Source of the DNA: Mycobacteriales bacterium
Lineage (GTDB): Bacteria; Actinomycetota; Actinomycetes; Mycobacteriales; QHCE01
Direction: 5' to 3'
Assembly: GCA_013362805.1 (NCBI GenBank)
Contig: JABFVL010000025.1
Coordinates: forward strand, 1 to 64,000
DNA length: 64,000 bases
Shown here one piece after another: positions 35,348 through 44,860 of the stretch. Under the pieces are notes generated by a model. It was given only the letters and a program-made list of their open reading frames with translations, ran no database searches and was not told the DNA's origin. Position 1 is the first letter of the stretch. Each line of letters starts with the position of its first letter. A program made the translations under genes and the position numbers.

Positions 35348-35460
35348 CTTTCTAGCAGCGCCGACGTTCATCTGGTCCAACCGCCATGAGGCATCTGCCT
35401 ATTGGTCGACTTTTGGTCGGATAGAACGTCGGCGCTTAGGTTGTGGCTATGCGGTTGTGG

Positions 35461-35841
35461 CTATGCGGCCCACGGGAGTGGGTGCACCGCGGAATTTCCG
35501 GGAATGGTCGCATGGCCACCAGCGGGCATGGAAACCAACGCCTGCAGCCCCTCGTTTCCAGCCGTGATCTGCCGCGTTTCCGTAGGCGGGAGCACCAGTG
35601 CGTCTCCCGCTCGTACTTCATGGGTGCCGGAGTCGATAGTCACGGTCGCGCTGCCGTCTAGAATTGCCCAAATTTGTTCGCGACTGATCGTATGGGCAGG
35701 ACCTTGCGCCCCGGCTTCCATTTCGACGCGCCAGGTGCTTATTTCGGCGGTGCCACGGCTGGGTGTTGCGATGCTTGTCATGGTCCCGGCAGCGGTGTGT
35801 GTCGCGGGATGAGTTTCTTTCGGGTTTACCTGCCTGAACAC
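35461..35841 (-). CDS. cupin-domain protein
   Basis: A single cupin barrel of about 126 residues. The start is uncertain: GTG at 35841 is used, TTG at 35853 and ATG at 35781 are possible. Cupin motif 1 is degraded (GPAHTISREQIWAILDGSATV, in parts: GPAHTISREQIW, LDGSATV) and motif 2 reads AGDALVLPPTETRQI; the metal-binding His/Glu pattern is only partly kept. It is divergent from a MarR regulator with several dyads between them, so MarR control is likely. Small cupins of this sort bind or modify small molecules; the ligand is unknown. Confidence 0.8.
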   Translation of the reverse strand: MFRQVNPKETHPATHTAAGTMTSIATPSRGTAEISTWRVEMEAGAQGPAHTISREQIWAILDGSATVTIDSGTHEVRAGDALVLPPTETRQITAGNEGLQALVSMPAGGHATIPGNSAVHPLPWAA

Positions 35842-35843
35842 CC

Positions 35844-35900
35844 CTTGTGTCAAGTAGCTTTACTTCTATGAGTAAAACAACTTGACTCATTTATGTCAAG
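35844..35900. promoter_or_regulatory. candidate MarR operators, three dyads
   Basis: The divergent gap contains CTTG-tgt-CAAG (35844-35854), TTTACT-N6-AGTAAA (35859-35876) and CTTGAC-N8-GTCAAG (35881-35900), all perfect. GTCAAG appears in the first and third. MarR-family dimers bind such dyads in their own divergent promoters; binding here is inference. Confidence 0.55.
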
Positions 35901-35909
35901 ATTGAACCC

Positions 35910-36380
35910 ATGACAGACGATGCCCTGAAAAACACCGAGCTCACCTTCCTGCTCGGCATGTCATTCCAGCTGGTTCTCCGCGAATTCACCGAACGCATCT
36001 CCGCCGCCGGTTACCCAGACCTCCGGCCCATCCACGGCTTCACATTCCAAGCACTTCAACACCAAGGACTCACCGGCACCGAACTCGCCGACAAACTAGG
36101 AGTGACCAAACAAGCCGCCGGGCAAATCGTCGACGACCTCGAAGCGCGCGGCTACCTGCTGCGCGAACCGCACCCAGCCGGCGGGCGACGCAAACTGATC
36201 ACGCTGACCGACAAAGCGCGCACCCACCTGCGCGTAGCAGGCCAAACACTCCACGCGCTCGAAGCCGAAATCACCGAAAAACTAGGCACGACAGATCTCG
36301 CGCAGCTGCGCACTCAACTCGCCCAAATAATCCGCACCATCAGCCCGCAGAGCACCCCAGCCCTGCGGCCCATGTGGTGA
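35910..36380 (+). CDS. MarR-family transcriptional regulator
   Basis: A 156-residue winged-helix protein. The core shows LTGTELADKLGVTKQAAGQIVDDLEARGYL (recognition helix and preceding helix) and the wing HPAGGRRKLITLTDKART, as in MarR proteins. The N- and C-terminal helices form the dimer interface. It is divergent from a cupin gene with dyads between them, and most MarR proteins repress themselves and the divergent gene until a small ligand binds. It converges with the 999-residue gene, 3 bp apart. Confidence 0.93.
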   Translation: MTDDALKNTELTFLLGMSFQLVLREFTERISAAGYPDLRPIHGFTFQALQHQGLTGTELADKLGVTKQAAGQIVDDLEARGYLLREPHPAGGRRKLITLTDKARTHLRVAGQTLHALEAEITEKLGTTDLAQLRTQLAQIIRTISPQSTPALRPMW

Positions 36381-36383
36381 GCG

Positions 36384-39383
36384 CTACCGAGGACGATTTG
36401 CAGGCGGAGTTCCACCCTGCCCAAAATGAGTCGCATAGGGATTCGCGGCCTGTGTCATCGGAGCACCAGCAGAAGGCACGGGCCCAGATGGCTGCCGCGC
36501 AGCTCTCACCTGCGGACTCGGCAATTGACGTTGTTCGGCGAAGAAAATCGCTTCAGCTTGACTATTGCGAGGCGCCAGTCGAATTCGTTCCATGTAGTAA
36601 TCTGCGGCTTCCACCTCACCCAGCGTGAACCGACTCTGGCCATACGCGTCTTTCACCCACACCCGCGCTGGAGTCTCACCGTCCTGCGCACCAATCCAGT
36701 TAGCTCGCTCAGCGTAGGTGTTAAATGTGGCGGCGGCCTGCTGGTCTACGTTCTGACCATTCGCCCTGGCTTGGTCGAACTGATGGGCAAGCCGTGCCAG
36801 CACGATTCCCACCGGCAAGGTTTCTTGACCGTGATAAGCCAGCTCAAGTGGTAGGGGCTCAGCGGTAGGCGCGGCTTGAGCGGGACTGGGTTGATTCTGG
36901 GGTGTCGTTGTTGCCGCGGAGCTCGGAGCGTGTGGCTGTTGCTGAACAACGCTCGACTGATCGGCGCCCGGAGGCGCGAACTCAACTGGATCAGCTCCAA
37001 GTGGACCTCGTTGATAACGAGTGCCCTGCGCGCGCCCATCCACCGGAGCTCGCTCCGCCTGCGTGTGGGCTTCTAGCCCTTGCTTGATCGCATGCGCTGG
37101 CCAGTCTTGCCAATTTTCAGCGGTTGCAATGCGGTGTAGTTCCGCGTAAAACTCGACAGCTTGTGAGGCGGGAACCCATGCGGCAGTGCTCGAGTCCGCA
37201 TTCGCGAGTGGATCAAGCTGCACCCAGCCCCGAGCTTGCAAGTCGTGCTGGAGCGGCACCTGACCGGCCGGGGCTTGAGCTGCGGAGATAAGCGCCGCAT
37301 GCTCCCGCATCGCCTCTTGCGTTCGTGCGTCCGGCCCCACCAAACGCCGCCAGGACCTAGCCAACGCGGCGCCAGCGGAAAGTTCCTCACCCGTGGGCGC
37401 GTCAACGGCTGTGCCCACGCGCCCGACCTGAGGAAGAGCGCCGGCTGCTGCTGCCGCACGATGCCTCAGTCCGGCCGCCCGTATTTCCTCCTCACGAAGA
37501 ACGGTCGTGGCCGGCCCCGCTAGCTCGGCGTTCTGGGCGACTGGTTCGGGTTCCCGCCCCTTCGGCGGCACGTCTTCGTAGCTGATGTCATCAACACGGC
37601 GGATGAGCTGTTCACCGACTGGGCCCATTAGTCCGCGATAAAACTCGACTTGTTCAGCTGGGGTGAGGTTTGGCCTGTCGTCGGCCGGGAGCGCCTGCTT
37701 CAGCGCATTACGCAATTCGTTAAGGCTCAAATCCGCGAACGTGCGCCTTGGGCCGCCCGGTTGGTTCGCCCACAAATCGATGGTTTGGACTCGCGGCTCA
37801 TCCGACTGGAAGTCGTACACCGACACTTCAGCTGTGGGCTCCGCTGGGACGGGTAGCGTGACCGCGAAACCACGAGGGTCCACGATCACAAAGCCCCGTG
37901 GCAAATGCCTCGTCTCGCCACTTTCTGGATCAATGACGTTTCCCACGCTCCGTAGGACGTTATCCAAAGCCCATACACCGTTGTCGCCGCTGCCCCCGAC
38001 AGTGCTGCCAGGTTCACTTCTCATGTGGTGGCCATCGACCCGCAAATTCCAGAGGCTGTCCGGACTCACTACGGCATCGGCACCCACATTTGTCATATAC
38101 ACGCGTTCACGCGTGTCGGCATCCACCGCCGATGTAGCGACAAAGCCCGCGGGCGCCTGCGCCATGGGAAGACCTTGGAGCTCGATCAGCTTGACGGGAT
38201 CCAGACGAGTAGCCACAGCACCAGGGGTAGGCGCGGCGACGGCCGGAGTGGGCGCGGGTTCTTCGGCGCGAACGGGCGTAGCGGCGGCGGCGACCGCCAA
38301 TTCGGCGGCTGGGGCTTGATCGATGTTTATGCCATGGGCCCCGCGGGCGTATTCGACTCCGGCATCGCCAGTACGTTCCCGGTAGAAGGCCAGCAGCTCA
38401 GCATCTGATAGCGGCGGCGCGCCATCTTTGTACTGCTCAAGTATGGATTCGAGTATGCGCTTAACTCCACTAGGGTTGAGCTCTAGCATGCCCGTTCGGC
38501 CAATTGTCCCCGTAAAGGTGCGGGTTATCTGATCTATGGGTTCGGCAGTACCGCCCCGATAGATTCGAACCTCAATGTCAGCATTGCTATTCATGCCCAC
38601 CGTGAATTCCGCCGCGTAGCCCGAAGGGTCAACGAGCAGAGCATTTCTCCGGGAGGCGTTCGCACCATATCGATTCAATATTTGTGCGTGTCCCCACAAA
38701 TCACTCGGCGCTACACGCGGTAGCTGTGGTGTCTCCACAGCGACAGTGACTTCACCGTCGAAACCTCGGTCGTACGTTAGGTCGTTCCTATTTCGTTGCC
38801 ACGCCACCTGTGGCGCCAATGGGTTATACACCGCGCTCACCGAGGCTCCAGAGGCCTTGGTGATGAGTAGCTGTGTCTCACGTTGGACAGGAGCGGTATC
38901 GGTTGCGGCCACACCGGAACGAGCCCGAAGAGTTTCTTCGCTGACGACAACGCCTCGCTCGGTTACCAAGCCGGCCCGGGTAGCACTTCCCGTCAGCTCG
39001 CCGAGAACACGAACATATTCGCCCAGCGTGTTGTCGTTAACGTGAATGCCCAACTTTTGCTGCATCGCCACTACGAGCGCAGCACCTCGCGCCAATGAGC
39101 CGGTTTGCTGCAGCAAGTTCTCGTTCAGGCCGTACACGGCGAGTTGTTCTTGGTTTTCCCGCAGGTAGCGGCTCGCATCTGTCAGGCCGTCCGCCTGCAT
39201 TTGCGTTGTGCGCGATTCGTTTAAGCTCTCGCTGAGTTCGGCTTGAAGACGAGCGGCGACGTCGGAGAAAGAACGAATGCCAGCTGCCGTTCCCTCAGAC
39301 ACATTTGGCAACTCCAGCACCAATTCGACTAGGCGCTTTAAGTCTCGCGAGAAATCAGTCAATTCTTGTGAGACTGTCGGCAT
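36384..39383 (-). CDS. 999-residue protein with two pairs of internal repeats, function unknown
   Basis: No family recognised. The ATG at 39383 follows AAGGAG with 7-nt spacing; a GTG at 39389 is less likely. A helical N-terminus (about 1-160) resembles a bundle. Unit A (about 170-350) and unit B (about 400-600) are related: LLVDPSGYAAEF with VIVDPRGFAVTL, and LSDAELLAFYRERTG with LTPAEQVEFYRGLMG. A second pair lies at about 680-760 and 850-940: RGWVQLDPLANAD...AWVPASQAVEFYAELHRIA with ANWIGAQDGETP...LGEVEAADYYMERIRLA. Pro/Ala linkers separate the units. No signal peptide, membrane helix or catalytic motif is visible. Confidence 0.8.
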   Translation of the reverse strand: MPTVSQELTDFSRDLKRLVELVLELPNVSEGTAAGIRSFSDVAARLQAELSESLNESRTTQMQADGLTDASRYLRENQEQLAVYGLNENLLQQTGSLARGAALVVAMQQKLGIHVNDNTLGEYVRVLGELTGSATRAGLVTERGVVVSEETLRARSGVAATDTAPVQRETQLLITKASGASVSAVYNPLAPQVAWQRNRNDLTYDRGFDGEVTVAVETPQLPRVAPSDLWGHAQILNRYGANASRRNALLVDPSGYAAEFTVGMNSNADIEVRIYRGGTAEPIDQITRTFTGTIGRTGMLELNPSGVKRILESILEQYKDGAPPLSDAELLAFYRERTGDAGVEYARGAHGINIDQAPAAELAVAAAATPVRAEEPAPTPAVAAPTPGAVATRLDPVKLIELQGLPMAQAPAGFVATSAVDADTRERVYMTNVGADAVVSPDSLWNLRVDGHHMRSEPGSTVGGSGDNGVWALDNVLRSVGNVIDPESGETRHLPRGFVIVDPRGFAVTLPVPAEPTAEVSVYDFQSDEPRVQTIDLWANQPGGPRRTFADLSLNELRNALKQALPADDRPNLTPAEQVEFYRGLMGPVGEQLIRRVDDISYEDVPPKGREPEPVAQNAELAGPATTVLREEEIRAAGLRHRAAAAAGALPQVGRVGTAVDAPTGEELSAGAALARSWRRLVGPDARTQEAMREHAALISAAQAPAGQVPLQHDLQARGWVQLDPLANADSSTAAWVPASQAVEFYAELHRIATAENWQDWPAHAIKQGLEAHTQAERAPVDGRAQGTRYQRGPLGADPVEFAPPGADQSSVVQQQPHAPSSAATTTPQNQPSPAQAAPTAEPLPLELAYHGQETLPVGIVLARLAHQFDQARANGQNVDQQAAATFNTYAERANWIGAQDGETPARVWVKDAYGQSRFTLGEVEAADYYMERIRLAPRNSQAEAIFFAEQRQLPSPQVRAARQPSGPVPSAGAPMTQAANPYATHFGQGGTPPANRPR

Positions 39384-39645
39384 GACCACTCCTTGGTACC
39401 GGGATACAACAATTAATTCATTCGCTCACAGCTTAACTGCTTAGGTCCAGCGTCGCATCTTGCCTATGAGCAGAACCTCACCAATTCGTGCCGCATGACC
39501 GTTTCAGCGCATACAAAGATACGAAAGTTAAAAAGGATGAAGGTGGGCTCGGTCACGTCTGGCCATTGACGCGGCTTAATGGGTGAGCACTGAGCGTAAG
39601 GTGCCACTCAGCTGTCTCCGCACATCCTATGGTCAAGGACGAAAC

Positions 39646-41295
39646 ATGCCTGAGTTCGCGTATACCGACCTGCTCCCGCTGGGTAAAGACGAAACTGAAT
39701 ACCGGCTCGTCAGCACCGAAGGAGTAAGCACATTTGAGGCCGGCGGTCGCACATTTTTGCGGGTAGACCCCAGCGCACTCAGCACCCTGACAAAAGCGGC
39801 GATGCGGGATATCGCGCACCTGCTGCGACCCTCGCACCTGCAGCAACTACGCAACATCCTTGATGACCCAGAAGCCAGTGGCAACGACAAGTTCGTGGCC
39901 CTGGACCTGTTGAAGAACGCGAACATTTCCGCCGGTGGTGTATTGCCAATGTGCCAAGACACCGGCACCGCGATTGTGATGGGCAAAAAGGGTCAGCAGG
40001 TCTTGGTAGATGGCGAATCAACCGATTCAGAAGCTATCGCCCAAGGCGTTTATGACGCATACACCGAATTGAACCTGCGCTATTCCCAACTGGCCCCATT
40101 GACAATGTGGGATGAGAAAAACACCGGCTCGAACCTGCCCGCGCAAATTGAATTGTATGCGGGTGAAAAGCCCAACGAATACAAATTCTTGTTCATGGCC
40201 AAAGGTGGCGGCTCGGCCAATAAAAGCTTTCTCTATCAAGAAACCAAAGCGGTGCTCAATCCAAAGCGGATGATGGCATTCCTGGAAGAGAAACTTCGCA
40301 GCCTCGGAACCGCCGCCTGCCCGCCGTACCACCTAGCCATTGTGGTGGGTGGCACCAGCGCGGAATTCGCTCTCAAAACCGCGAAGTACGCATCGGCGAA
40401 ATATCTCGACTCGCTGCCCACCGAAGGCTCAGCCAGCGGCCACGGGTTCCGTGATGTTGAGCTCGAACAACAAGTGCTCGAATTGACTCGCCAATTTGGC
40501 ATCGGCGCCCAATTCGGCGGGAAGTACTTCTGCCACGACGTGCGGGTCGTGCGGCTCCCCCGCCACGGCGCCTCCTGCCCTGTCGCCATCGCGGTGTCCT
40601 GCTCAGCGGACCGACAGATGCTCGGCAAGATCACCGCCGAAGGTGTCTTTCTAGAAAAACTGGAAAAGGACCCAGCGAAATACCTGCCCGAAACCACGCA
40701 AGACGAGCTCAGCGACGATGTGGTGCGCATCGACCTGAACCGCCCCATGAGCGAAATCCGGGCCGAGCTCAGCAAATATCCCGTCAAGACACGCCTCTCG
40801 CTCAGCGGTCCGCTTGTGGTGGCTCGAGACATCGCGCACGCGAAAATCGCCGAACGCCTCGACGCTGGCGAACCCATGCCGCAATACCTGCAAGACCACG
40901 CCGTCTACTACGCCGGACCCGCCAAAACCCCCGACGGCTATGCCTCAGGCTCCTTTGGGCCCACCACCGCTGGCCGCATGGACTCCTACGTGGAGAAATT
41001 TCAAGAAGCGGGAGGATCCTTGGTGATGCTTGCCAAAGGCAACCGCTCCAAGCAAGTCACCACCTCCTGCGCCACCTATGGCGGTTTCTACCTCGGCTCG
41101 ATCGGTGGCCCCGCCGCACGCCTCGCCCAAGACTGCATCAAGCACGTTGAGGTGCTCGAATATCCGGAGCTCGGCATGGAAGCCGTGTGGAAAATTGAGG
41201 TGGAAGACTTCCCCGCTTTCATCGTGGTGGACGACAAGGGCGAAGACTTCTTCGCTGACGTCACCACCCCCACCCTCACCATCGGCCGCCGCTAG
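39646..41295 (+). CDS. class I fumarate hydratase (4Fe-4S)
   Basis: A 549-residue enzyme; the ATG at 39646 ([20 protein letters not shown]) is the usual start of this subfamily. The N-terminal α domain has [13 protein letters not shown] with a cluster Cys, and further motifs are [36 protein letters not shown] and [18 protein letters not shown]; the β domain holds [20 protein letters not shown] and [17 protein letters not shown]. It interconverts fumarate and malate with an oxygen-sensitive cluster. The class II enzyme is encoded 69 bp downstream. Confidence 0.96.
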   Translation: MPEFAYTDLLPLGKDETEYRLVSTEGVSTFEAGGRTFLRVDPSALSTLTKAAMRDIAHLLRPSHLQQLRNILDDPEASGNDKFVALDLLKNANISAGGVLPMCQDTGTAIVMGKKGQQVLVDGESTDSEAIAQGVYDAYTELNLRYSQLAPLTMWDEKNTGSNLPAQIELYAGEKPNEYKFLFMAKGGGSANKSFLYQETKAVLNPKRMMAFLEEKLRSLGTAACPPYHLAIVVGGTSAEFALKTAKYASAKYLDSLPTEGSASGHGFRDVELEQQVLELTRQFGIGAQFGGKYFCHDVRVVRLPRHGASCPVAIAVSCSADRQMLGKITAEGVFLEKLEKDPAKYLPETTQDELSDDVVRIDLNRPMSEIRAELSKYPVKTRLSLSGPLVVARDIAHAKIAERLDAGEPMPQYLQDHAVYYAGPAKTPDGYASGSFGPTTAGRMDSYVEKFQEAGGSLVMLAKGNRSKQVTTSCATYGGFYLGSIGGPAARLAQDCIKHVEVLEYPELGMEAVWKIEVEDFPAFIVVDDKGEDFFADVTTPTLTIGRR

Positions 41296-41364
41296 TTTTC
41301 AACCGCGCGTGACGCTCGTCGCGTTGAGCTTGGCGTTTCCGCAAGTGCTGCAAGGATGGACAGC

Positions 41365-42762
41365 ATGAGCGAGGAATTTCGAGTTGAACACGACACCATG
41401 GGCGAAGTTCGCGTTCCCGCGCAGGCGAAATGGCGGGCACAAACCCAACGCGCGGTGGAGAACTTCCCGATCTCTGGCGTAGGACTCCCGCCCGAGGTCA
41501 TTCACGCGCTCGGCACGATCAAATCCGCCGCCGCCCTCACCAATGGGGCGCTTGGTGTCATCGACACCAAAATCGCGAAAGCCGCCTCGGCGGCGGCAGA
41601 GGAAGTCGCCGCGGGGCAGCACGACGACCACTTCCCCATAGACGTGTTCCAAACCGGCTCGGGCACCTCATCGAATATGAACGCCAACGAGGTAATCGCC
41701 CACCTCGCGAAACACGCCACGGGCACGGACGTGCACGCCAATGATCATGTGAACGCTTCTCAGTCGTCGAATGACGTTTTCCCATCAGCGATACACCTAG
41801 CCGCCGCACGCGCGATCGTCGAACAGCTCGTGCCCGCGCTCAACCGGCTCTCTCGGGCCTTCTTGGCGAAGTCCGAAGAATTCGACGATGTGGTGAAAGC
41901 CGGACGCACCCACCTGATGGACGCGACCCCCGTGACCATCGGGCAAGAGTTCTCCGGATATGCCGCCCAGCTCGCCTATGGCGTGGAGCGGCTAGAAAGC
42001 AGCATGGAGCGCCTATGCGAATTGCCGCTAGGCGGCACAGCCGTGGGCACCGGCATCAACACACCACCAGAATTCGCGGCACAAACAATTCGACTGCTCG
42101 CCGAACGCACCGGGCTCCCACTTCGGGAAGCCCGCAATCACTTCGAAGCACACGGCGCCAGAGACGCGCTTGTCGAAACCTCGGGCCAACTCCGCACTAT
42201 CGCGGTGGGCCTTACCAAGATTTGTAATGACCTTCGCTGGGCATCTTCTGGCCCCCGCACCGGACTGGCCGAAATTCATCTTCCCGATCTACAGCCCGGC
42301 TCTTCCATCATGCCCGGCAAAGTTAATCCCGTACTGCCAGAGGCCACGCTCATGGTGTGCGCGCAGGTGATTGGCAATGACGCCACCATCACGGTAGCTG
42401 GCTCTTCCGGCACTTTTGAGCTCAACGTGATGCTTCCGGTGTTGGCGAAGAGCCTGCTCGAATCCATCCGCCTACTGGCGACGAGCACTTCGTTGCTCGC
42501 TGAGCGGTGCGTTAACGGGATCACCGTCGATATCGATCGAGCCCGGGAATACGCGGAATCCACGCCAGGAATCGCTACGGCGCTGAACCCATATTTGGGT
42601 TATGAAGAGGCCGCCGCCATCGCTAAACAATCTCTCAAAGAGCGCAAAACAATTCGAGACGTCGTGCTCGAACGCAAGCATGTGGAATCGGGCCGCATCA
42701 CTGAAGCGGAACTTGACGAAGCGCTCGACGTGCTGCGCATGGCCCGGCCACACGGGCGCTAA
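41365..42762 (+). CDS. fumC: class II fumarate hydratase
   Basis: A 465-residue enzyme from the ATG at 41365, behind AAGGATGG; an ATG at 41356 would overlap that site. It has the superfamily signature [11 protein letters not shown], the [15 protein letters not shown] segment and [17 protein letters not shown], all active-site elements of the fumarase/aspartase family. It needs no cofactor and tolerates oxygen. It follows the class I enzyme closely, so the cell encodes both forms in what may be one transcript. The C-terminus ends in RMARPHGR before a strong terminator. Confidence 0.97.
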   Translation: MSEEFRVEHDTMGEVRVPAQAKWRAQTQRAVENFPISGVGLPPEVIHALGTIKSAAALTNGALGVIDTKIAKAASAAAEEVAAGQHDDHFPIDVFQTGSGTSSNMNANEVIAHLAKHATGTDVHANDHVNASQSSNDVFPSAIHLAAARAIVEQLVPALNRLSRAFLAKSEEFDDVVKAGRTHLMDATPVTIGQEFSGYAAQLAYGVERLESSMERLCELPLGGTAVGTGINTPPEFAAQTIRLLAERTGLPLREARNHFEAHGARDALVETSGQLRTIAVGLTKICNDLRWASSGPRTGLAEIHLPDLQPGSSIMPGKVNPVLPEATLMVCAQVIGNDATITVAGSSGTFELNVMLPVLAKSLLESIRLLATSTSLLAERCVNGITVDIDRAREYAESTPGIATALNPYLGYEEAAAIAKQSLKERKTIRDVVLERKHVESGRITEAELDEALDVLRMARPHGR

Positions 42763-42850
42763 TCGCACCCGACATCATGCCGCTTAGCCAGCGCCACGCC
42801 TTGCTTCTAGCGATTGACTCAGCGGGCTGAGCGTCGGCCACCGGACACAG

Positions 42851-42885
42851 CAATGGGGGCTTCTCCAGCAGAGAAGCCCCCATTG
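42851..42885. terminator. bidirectional terminator between fumC and the transglycosylase
   Basis: A perfect 15-bp inverted repeat (CAATGGGGGCTTCTC and complement) with a 5-nt loop lies between the convergent genes. Its position and strength fit a shared terminator; there is no long T run. Confidence 0.88.
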
Positions 42886-42895
42886 CGTTGAGGAT

Positions 42896-43648
42896 CTAGT
42901 ACCAGCCCTGCGACTGGAACGTGGACCACGCGCCGCAAGGCGTGCTGTAGCGGTCCTTGATATACATCAGGCCCCATTTGATTTGCGGAACCGGGTTGGT
43001 TTCCCAGTCATCGCCATAGGCGGCCATTTTGCTACCGGGCAAAGATTGTGGGATGCCGTACGCACCACTTGGGTTCGCGGCGTTGACACGCCACCCAGAC
43101 TCTTTGTCCCACAGTTTTTCTAGGCATGACATCTGGTCGGTGCCAAAGCCAGCCCAGCTGAGCAAGGAACAACCGATTTGCTTGTTGCCGCTGTAGCTCG
43201 CGCAATCGACGGGAACCGCTGGGGCGGCTTCGCCTTGAGCGGGAGTGGAGCGGGTTTCGCTGCGGGATGCGCGCTCTTCGGCTTTGCGCTCGGCTTCATC
43301 GGCACGGTTCTCGATTTCGCCGGAGGCGGTGTCGGCTAGTTGCTGAGCTTGATCTTGAGCTCCGGCGACTACGGTGCCTTCTTCTTGCAGACGTTGTAAT
43401 TCGGCGCCGGCTGGTGGCCGAATCACATCAGAGGTTGCGGTCATTGCCGCGAGTTCTGTTTCTTTAATTTGATTGGCATCGGCCTTATCGGATTCATCCC
43501 ACAAAATTGGGACAAGCCCGGCGCCAAGGCCAAGTAGTAAAACGGATAATGCCGCTACGCGGGTTGCTAGCCGCGTCGGAACTAAGCGAGCCAGCCGCGC
43601 TTTACGCGGCCGGGGACTAACTCCAGTGTCGGTGGAACTCGTCTCCAC
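42896..43648 (-). CDS. SLT-like lytic transglycosylase domain protein, membrane-anchored
   Basis: A 250-residue protein from the GTG at 43648, which follows AAAGG; the frame extends to 43696 without a ribosome binding site. A basic N-terminus and one hydrophobic segment (VAALSVLLLGLGAGLVPILW) act as anchor or uncleaved signal. An Ala/Glu/Arg-rich spacer follows (about 90-150). The C-terminal domain reads CLEKLWDKESGWRVNAANPS and GAYGIPQSLPGSKMA, with the catalytic Glu in KESGW, then PVPQIKWGLMYIKDRYSTPCGAW, typical of actinobacterial transglycosylase-like enzymes that cut peptidoglycan. Two Cys near the domain (CASYSGNKQIGC) may form a disulfide. Confidence 0.9.
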   Translation of the reverse strand: METSSTDTGVSPRPRKARLARLVPTRLATRVAALSVLLLGLGAGLVPILWDESDKADANQIKETELAAMTATSDVIRPPAGAELQRLQEEGTVVAGAQDQAQQLADTASGEIENRADEAERKAEERASRSETRSTPAQGEAAPAVPVDCASYSGNKQIGCSLLSWAGFGTDQMSCLEKLWDKESGWRVNAANPSGAYGIPQSLPGSKMAAYGDDWETNPVPQIKWGLMYIKDRYSTPCGAWSTFQSQGWY

Positions 43649-43802
43649 GAGTAAACCTTTCGCCGGGGACAAAAACTCCGCCCCGCGAAACCGCACCGGA
43701 ATTTAAGCAAATGCGAAAGCGCATTCTTCTAAACGACGTTTACGCGGGAGCGTTAGCAACCCACCATCCCTGACACACCCCGCAAAAAGCAAATAAAACG
43801 AC

Positions 43803-43848
43803 GCGCCGTGTTTGATGAATCACCAAATTGAGACATCAAACACGACGC
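43803..43848 (-). terminator. intrinsic terminator of the 126-residue gene
   Basis: CGTGTTTGATG (43807-43817) pairs with CATCAAACACG (43834-43844), extended by 3 bp beyond one mismatch. On the minus strand it is followed by CGTTTTATTT. It ends the transcript of the gene at 43877-44257. Confidence 0.8.
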
Positions 43849-43876
43849 TTTGTGAACTATTTAATAAATGCCCTAT

Positions 43877-44257
43877 TTATGCGGGTGGTGTCCGGCGAAT
43901 AGGCTTCGGAGCCTGACGCTGCGCACCACGTCCGCCCAATTTCTGAGCCTGTGACTGACCCCCGCCGTGCTTGTAATCTGGGTCGGCGATACTTGGTTTC
44001 GCACCCTGATAAGGACCCCACACTTGCCCATGCTGTTGTTCTGGATGCGTCCGCGGATCATGCTCCCGCATCGCCTTTAGATCAATCTCAAGATTAGAGA
44101 ACTGAATATCGCCGCCCTGCGCATCCATTTCAAATGCAGCGCGAACGGCTGGATCATCCGACATAGCGGCATTCAATCGGGCGATTTCGTCTTCCCTAGA
44201 AGTAAATGCCGCAGGCTTTCCACCAGATACGCTCTTTTTACCGTCCGCACTCATCAT
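43877..44257 (-). CDS. hypothetical protein, 126 aa
   Basis: No family recognised. ATG codons at 44257 and 44254 both follow GGGG. The protein has a helical N-terminal half (REDEIARLNAAMSDDPAVRA, FEMDAQGGDIQFSNLEIDLK) and a Gln/Gly/Arg-rich tail ending RRTPPA. There is no membrane segment. It is flanked by its own terminator and by another hairpin on the upstream side, so it is probably a single-gene transcript. Confidence 0.6.
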   Translation of the reverse strand: MMSADGKKSVSGGKPAAFTSREDEIARLNAAMSDDPAVRAAFEMDAQGGDIQFSNLEIDLKAMREHDPRTHPEQQHGQVWGPYQGAKPSIADPDYKHGGGQSQAQKLGGRGAQRQAPKPIRRTPPA

Positions 44258-44361
44258 GTCCCCGCATTCCCATCACACGTATTCGCTCTCAGCCTAGCTC
44301 GCGAATGCCCCAGCAGCATCATGATTTAGGGCGCACTTGGGGACAAGAGTGAAAGCAAAGA

Positions 44362-44399
44362 GCTGGAACCGCTCCGCCGGGGAACGAAGCGGTTCCAGC
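44362..44399 (-). terminator. hairpin downstream of the small CxxC gene
   Basis: A perfect 12-bp inverted repeat, GCTGGAACCGCT and complement, with a 14-nt loop. On the minus strand it is followed by a T-rich stretch (TCTTTGCTTT), consistent with termination of the transcript from 44686. Confidence 0.7.
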
Positions 44400-44497
44400 C
44401 ATAGATGAGCGCCGATGCGGCCCCTTCGGGGAGCTTGGAAATGAGCAGCTCGTTCGCGAGAACCTCTCGCGCCACCGCGCCGACGCCCGGCCGTCCG

Positions 44498-44686
44498 CTA
44501 CACCGGCCCAGCGGCACCAGCGCTATGCGGAGACACTTCTAGAGGCTCTGGACACATCACACAAACAGGCCCCCAACGAGAACGCTCGGTCGGCAGGTGT
44601 TCCCATTGGTCGCGCCGAATCTCTTTGATCCACCACTTGCAGGTAGAACAACGGGGCAAACGCGGCAGTTCAGATCTCAACGCCAT
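44498..44686 (-). CDS. small CxxC...CxxC protein, paralogue of 25257-25430
   Basis: A 62-residue protein from the ATG at 44686; an in-frame ATG at 44746 with a better ribosome binding site would add 20 residues. It has CSTC and CVMC pairs separated by the core QWEHLPTERSRWGPVCV, shared with the protein at 25257-25430. The two pairs would suit one zinc ion. The tail is Pro/Ala-rich. It lies 174 bp downstream of an XRE-family regulator gene on the same strand. The recurrence next to regulators suggests a small partner or accessory protein. Confidence 0.65.
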   Translation of the reverse strand: MALRSELPRLPRCSTCKWWIKEIRRDQWEHLPTERSRWGPVCVMCPEPLEVSPHSAGAAGPV

Positions 44687-44860
44687 CGAGCCGACTGAGC
44701 CACTAGACCCGCGGGAACATTCGCCCCACAGAATCCTGCTGTACATCCACTCCAGTTGAAATATCGTTCACGCAGATAAAGCTAAATGCGGAGACCTGAG
44801 GATGGCGTAACAAACTGTTACGTATCGCGCTAATTGCTAATTTACCGACTTATATGCTGG

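Noticed and set aside
43649..43800. Possible c-di-AMP (ydaO-type) riboswitch upstream of the transglycosylase gene
   Set aside because: Short stretches (GCTAACG, GCTTAAATTCCGG) and hairpins such as AATGCG-CTTT-CGCATT recall the class, but their order is reversed from the known consensus and the available space between the upstream terminator and the start is too short.
44400..44520. tRNA-like GC-rich sequence between minus-strand genes
   Set aside because: No acceptor stem or T-loop GTTCGA-type sequence can be folded on either strand.
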